This document shows positions 61,614-64,000 of a stretch of 64,000 nt of DNA, in pieces. The notes beneath the pieces were generated by a model. It was not told the DNA's origin. It ran no database searches and saw only the letters and a list, made by a program, of their open reading frames with translations. The DNA lies in assembly GCF_022662175.1 (NCBI RefSeq), contig NZ_JAKMCR010000002.1, positions 248,001-312,000 of the forward strand, written 5' to 3'. Positions within the stretch are counted from its first letter, which is position 1. The number at the start of each line of letters is the position of its first letter. This DNA comes from Aestuariivivens marinum. GTDB lineage: Bacteria; Bacteroidota; Bacteroidia; Flavobacteriales; Flavobacteriaceae. The position numbers and the translations under genes are program-made.

Positions 61614-62927
61614 TTAATATTTAATCCATTTAATCAACTCCTTATAACTCGGTTTTTTACCATACATTAAAATACCCACACGATATATTTTTGCAGCAAA
61701 CCAAACGGTAAACATAAAGGTAGCAATTAACAGCAAAAAACCCAGCAATTGTTCCCACAAAGGTACACCAAAGGGAATTCGCATGAGCATAACTACTGGC
61801 GAAGTAAACGGTATAAAAGAAAAAACAGTAGAAACAGTGCCATGTGGATCTTCAATTACAGTAAAAATGCCAACGTAAACGGCTAAAATTAGAGGCATTA
61901 GTATGGGCATTACAAACTGTTGGGTGTCTGTCTCATTATCTACCGCTGCACCTATGGCAGCATACAGCGAACTATACAACAAATAACCGCCTATAAAATA
62001 CAATATAAAAGCAATGACCAAGTTGATTAATGGTAAGCTTCTTAAAATCGATTTAAACGATTCAAAATAAAAATCAACTCCTTTCCCTTCAGAAGCTATT
62101 GTCATTAACTCTTGTTGTGGCGTTGATGAATCGAATAAGTTTATACCCAAAACCAATGACACAACCGTCATTAAAACACCTCCTAAAATAACCCAAATAA
62201 CAAATTGTGTAATGCCTGCTAATGACGTTCCTATAATTTTTCCCAACATAAGCTGTACGGGCTTAACCGACGATATAATTACTTCTATTATACGACTGGT
62301 TTTTTCTTCAATAACACTGCGCATAATCATATTGCCATAAATAATAATAAACATAAATAGCAAATATCCCGTTGCACCTCCAAAAATCAGCTTGGCTATA
62401 CCATCTGTTTTTGATGTCTGAAGACCTTCAAAGTTTTCCTGGATAATATCAATAGTTATTTTTGAATCTTTAATTACGTCAACATCAATTGCTTTCTCTT
62501 CAAGGTTTAAATTGGTTAACTTAGATTCTATTTGATTTTCTAATTCTGAAAAAATTGCAAATGATGGTGATTCTTCAGAATAAAAATTGACTTTATTGGA
62601 CAAGTCATTAAAACTGTCCCATGTCTTAATATGTAACAATCCATAGCTTTTTGTTTTCTTAGCTAATGCCTTTGCCTCTTCCAACGATAGATTTGAAAGC
62701 TTTTCATATTTTATCTTATCCGAACTTTTTAGTCCATCACTAACGAGCCCAGATTCGTCCAATACCGAAATGATATGAATCTTATCGTTATTCAATTGCG
62801 ATAAATAAGCCACTAGGGCAATAAGTGCTATAAAAATCATCGGGCTTAAAAAGGTCATCACAATGAAGGATTTGTTTTTAACCTTAGTAAGGTATTCACG
62901 TTTTATTATAAGCGGTAAATGGTTCAT
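61614..62927 (-). CDS. ABC-2 type (NatB-like) transporter permease
   Basis: 437 aa. One N-terminal helix (about 21-45), a large extracytoplasmic loop, then about five helices from 175 onward (IIYGNMIMRSVIEEKTSRII, EVIISSVKPVQLMLGKIIGT). The VIEEKTSR-x-EVI-x-SSVKP motif is the ABC-2/NatB signature. Pairs with the ATPase gene 2 bp upstream. NatAB-type pumps export Na+ or other compounds; substrate here unknown. Confidence 0.93.
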   Translation of the reverse strand: MNHLPLIIKREYLTKVKNKSFIVMTFLSPMIFIALIALVAYLSQLNNDKIHIISVLDESGLVSDGLKSSDKIKYEKLSNLSLEEAKALAKKTKSYGLLHIKTWDSFNDLSNKVNFYSEESPSFAIFSELENQIESKLTNLNLEEKAIDVDVIKDSKITIDIIQENFEGLQTSKTDGIAKLIFGGATGYLLFMFIIIYGNMIMRSVIEEKTSRIIEVIISSVKPVQLMLGKIIGTSLAGITQFVIWVILGGVLMTVVSLVLGINLFDSSTPQQELMTIASEGKGVDFYFESFKSILRSLPLINLVIAFILYFIGGYLLYSSLYAAIGAAVDNETDTQQFVMPILMPLILAVYVGIFTVIEDPHGTVSTVFSFIPFTSPVVMLMRIPFGVPLWEQLLGFLLLIATFMFTVWFAAKIYRVGILMYGKKPSYKELIKWIKY

Positions 62928-62929
62928 GC

Positions 62930-63859
62930 TCAGGTATTGTTCTTTATGGTTTGAATAAAAATATCATTGACGCTAGGGATAAGCTCCACAAAATGGGATA
63001 CTTCACCTAACCCTACCAAATATTCTAACAGCATATTGGGTGATTCTCCATTAGGTATCTTAATGTTTAGCTTTAACTCATCCCCTAAGGTTTTAAAATT
63101 AGCCTGGGTAACTTCAAATTTTTCAGCCAAGTGGTTTTGCAGCAAACCTCGATTATTGGTCTTAAGTCCAACTTCGTAGGTATTGCTCTTAAACTGTCGC
63201 TTAACATCCAATAACTTACCTTCCAATATTTTATTCGATTTGTTGATTAATGCAATGTCGTCGCAAAGTTCTTCAACCGACTCCATACGATGGGTAGAGA
63301 ATATTACCGTAGCCCCTTCATCCCGTAACCGTAAAATTTCTTCCTTAATTAAATTAGCATTTATAGGATCGAAACCTGAAAAAGGCTCATCAAAAATTAA
63401 TAATTTGGGTTGGTGCAACACCGTAACCACAAATTGTATTTTTTGGGCCATCCCTTTTGATAATTCCTGTATTTTTTTGTTCCACCAATCTCCAATTTCT
63501 AATCGCTCAAACCAATACCTTAAACGAATTTTGGCTTCTGATTTACTCAATCCCTTAAGCTGTGCCAAATATAAAGCCTGTTCCCCTACTTTCATAGATT
63601 TGTATAAACCCCGCTCCTCAGGCAAATAACCAATATCTGTAATATGCCTGTTCTTTAGTGCTTCACCACCTAAAAACACCTGACCTTCATCGGGCATTGT
63701 TATTTGGTTAATGACTCGAATAAGCGTCGTTTTTCCAGCACCATTTGGCCCTAATAATCCAAAAATACTGCCTTGGGGTACCGTAATGGAAACTCGGTTT
63801 AAGGCTTTATAAGTTCCAAAATGTTTGGATACAGCTTTAACTTCAAGTAAGTTGTTCAT
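62930..63859 (-). CDS. ABC transporter ATP-binding protein (NatA-like)
   Basis: 309 aa. Walker A GLLGPNGAGKTTL (34-46), Q-loop YLPEERGLYKSM, signature LSKGMAQKIQ, Walker B LLIFDEPFSGFD and H-loop STHRMESVEELC. A C-terminal DUF4162-like region (about 215-309) is typical of NatA/CcmA-type ATPases for ABC-2 permeases. It heads the run ATPase, permease, MscS, barrel, activator. Confidence 0.95.
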   Translation of the reverse strand: MNNLLEVKAVSKHFGTYKALNRVSITVPQGSIFGLLGPNGAGKTTLIRVINQITMPDEGQVFLGGEALKNRHITDIGYLPEERGLYKSMKVGEQALYLAQLKGLSKSEAKIRLRYWFERLEIGDWWNKKIQELSKGMAQKIQFVVTVLHQPKLLIFDEPFSGFDPINANLIKEEILRLRDEGATVIFSTHRMESVEELCDDIALINKSNKILEGKLLDVKRQFKSNTYEVGLKTNNRGLLQNHLAEKFEVTQANFKTLGDELKLNIKIPNGESPNMLLEYLVGLGEVSHFVELIPSVNDIFIQTIKNNT

Positions 63860-63973
63860 TGTGTTACTTTAATCGCTTAGCGAATGTAAATATATTAAAT
63901 GTTATTGGAGGGACTAAATGCTTTATGCAGAATTAGCAGCTATTTAAAATCAATTTTCAATATAAAAACAAAA

Positions 63974-63999
63974 CCCACCCTTAACGAGTTAAGGATGGG
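63974..63999 (-). terminator. Terminator of a minus-strand gene beyond the right edge
   Basis: CCCACCCTTAAC pairs with GTTAAGGATGGG (one mismatch) around a 2-nt loop; on the minus strand it is followed by TTTTGTTTTTAT. The gene it serves lies outside the window. Confidence 0.7.
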
Positions 64000-64000
64000 A

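Overview
The window comes from a low-GC marine-type Bacteroidetes, most likely family Flavobacteriaceae. The evidence is the set of FecI/FecR/TonB-receptor genes, Por-type (T9SS) C-terminal sorting domains on two secreted proteins, a zinc-free type B L31, a CarB without its allosteric domain, DUF4199 and DUF5777 proteins, and promoters of the Bacteroidetes sigma-A form TTTG-N19-TAnnTTTG. I cannot name the species. No rRNA, tRNA, phage, transposase or CRISPR array was found.

Layout. (1) 1-5600: a trans-envelope signalling locus. An ECF sigma factor, a FecR anti-sigma factor and a TonB-dependent receptor (cut by the left edge) lie on the minus strand. Divergently come two small paralogous helical proteins and two lipoproteins. 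Three near-identical 34-bp promoter-like elements precede fecR, the small-protein pair and the lipoprotein pair, which suggests a compact self-contained ECF regulon. This is the most interesting part of the window. (2) 5618-9098: a run of envelope proteins (OB-fold membrane-anchored protein, T9SS-secreted protein, DUF5777 barrel, cytochrome c lipoprotein, YceI, small membrane protein). (3) 9147-24652: housekeeping genes, mostly minus strand: carB, rpmH, a PHP phosphoesterase, cardiolipin synthase, lytic transglycosylase, alpha/beta hydrolase, mtaB, a peptide-type solute-binding lipoprotein, a PD40 protein, a GlmU-like protein and rpmE type B. (4) 24804-36245: DUF4199, glycosyltransferase 2, phosphohexomutase, MsbA-like ABC exporter, a second ECF sigma operon, a BNR lipoprotein, an RsmB-like methyltransferase, secreted endonuclease I and a fructosamine-kinase-like protein.

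(5) 36438-47500: purL, then a pyruvate/fermentation block on the minus strand: ppdK, and an apparent pflB-pflA-OFA-transporter operon. FNR-spaced palindromes lie upstream of both ppdK and pflB. pflA has no ATG, GTG or TTG start for its conserved N-terminus. (6) 47931-57825: long-chain acyl-CoA synthetase, small membrane proteins, a double SnoaL lipoprotein, a DUF1624-like membrane protein, a TolB-like protein, a secreted DinB protein, an M28 peptidase, PPK2 and a coiled-coil secreted protein. (7) 57830-58615: a small accessory-looking insert with two unrecognised membrane proteins and a short structured repeat at its end. (8) 58615-63859: a sigma-54 activator without DNA-binding domain, an outer-membrane barrel, an MscS channel and a NatAB-like ABC transporter.

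Limits: family calls are by eye from motifs. Start sites were moved from the longest ORF where a signal peptide or an overlap argued for it.
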